Of a stretch of 6,038 nt of DNA, positions 5,814 to 6,038 are shown piece by piece. The translations under genes were made by a program, and so were the position numbers. Source of the DNA: Bacteroidales bacterium. GTDB lineage: Bacteria > Bacteroidota > Bacteroidia > Bacteroidales > VadinHA17. Location: contig DNOQ01000202.1 in NCBI GenBank assembly GCA_003501665.1, forward strand, positions 4,275 through 10,312. The letters run 5' to 3'. Under the pieces are notes generated by a model, which saw only the letters and a program-made list of their open reading frames with translations, did no database searches and was not told the origin of the DNA. How positions within the stretch are numbered: position 1 is the first letter of the stretch; every line of letters begins with the position of its first letter.

Positions 5814-6038
5814 ATGATAATGAGAAAAATTTTTATTGTCCTGATTTCCCTGGCCGTCATAACAGGTTGCCGGCAGCCGGTAACACAGGAAACTGAAACG
5901 ACTCCTGTATCAACCCCTGATGCAAAAATTACAGCAACAATTTATGATTCGGGATTTGAACACTCGCATGATACTTATAACGGATTATCATCGGCAAGTG
6001 ACGGGAAAATTTATTATGTTCTCTGTTCGGAACAAATG
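5814..6038 (+). CDS. N-terminal part of a lipoprotein, function unassigned (truncated by window end)
   Basis: Seventy-five codons are open to the last base of the window. The start could be the ATG at 5814 or, more like a typical signal peptide, the one at 5820 (MRKIFIV). A positive start, a hydrophobic core and the lipobox ITGC (16-19 from the first Met) mark a signal-peptidase-II lipoprotein with Cys19 lipidated. Residues 20-40 are a Thr/Pro-rich linker. The visible mature part contains HSHDTYNG followed by SDGKIYY, a phrase typical of a beta-propeller blade. In a uronate operon this could be a propeller-fold polysaccharide lyase or binding protein, but too little is present to name a family. 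Spacing of 20 bp from the PLP enzyme stop suggests the same transcript. Confidence 0.8.
   Translation, partial: MIMRKIFIVLISLAVITGCRQPVTQETETTPVSTPDAKITATIYDSGFEHSHDTYNGLSSASDGKIYYVLCSEQM

Overview
This 6 kb window looks like part of a uronic-acid catabolism locus from a member of the Bacteroidota, possibly a marine or sediment Bacteroidales/Marinilabiliales-type organism. Three observations support that guess. The gene starts lack well-placed Shine-Dalgarno sequences. A TTTG / TAnnTTTG promoter of the Bacteroidetes primary sigma type lies in front of kduI. The protein types (SDR-type mannonate oxidoreductase, KduI, a gluconate-5-dehydrogenase-like KduD, a Tat-signal DegT protein and a short-signal lipoprotein) fit Bacteroidota polysaccharide utilisation regions. 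The order and family assignments below phylum level are inference.

Layout. On the minus strand, reading leftwards from about 2.33 kb, are uxaC (uronate isomerase, 923-2326) and then an SDR-type D-mannonate/fructuronate oxidoreductase (2-838). They are separated by an 84-bp gap that holds a double-hairpin palindromic element. A 280-bp divergent control region (2327-2606) follows. On the plus strand are kduI (2607-3443), a gap made mostly of two heptamer tandem-repeat tracts, kduD (3573-4367), a Tat-signal-bearing DegT/DnrJ/EryC1/StrS PLP enzyme (4420-5793), and the first 75 codons of a lipoprotein (from 5814) cut by the window edge. No RNA gene, insertion sequence or CRISPR array was seen.

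How the genes fit together. UxaC plus the SDR give D-glucuronate -> D-fructuronate -> D-mannonate, the route for saturated uronate. KduI plus KduD give 5-keto-4-deoxyuronate -> 2,5-diketo-3-deoxygluconate -> KDG, the route for the unsaturated uronate left by polysaccharide lyases. Having both branches side by side suggests a polymer containing glucuronic acid that is cut by a lyase (ulvan, glycosaminoglycan or glucuronan type). The mannonate dehydratase, KDG kinase/aldolase, transporters and lyases needed to complete the pathway are not in the window. The two most interesting items are the apparently exported PLP enzyme in the middle of a sugar-acid operon and the truncated lipoprotein after it. 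Two similar dyads spanning the kduI promoter are candidate operators.
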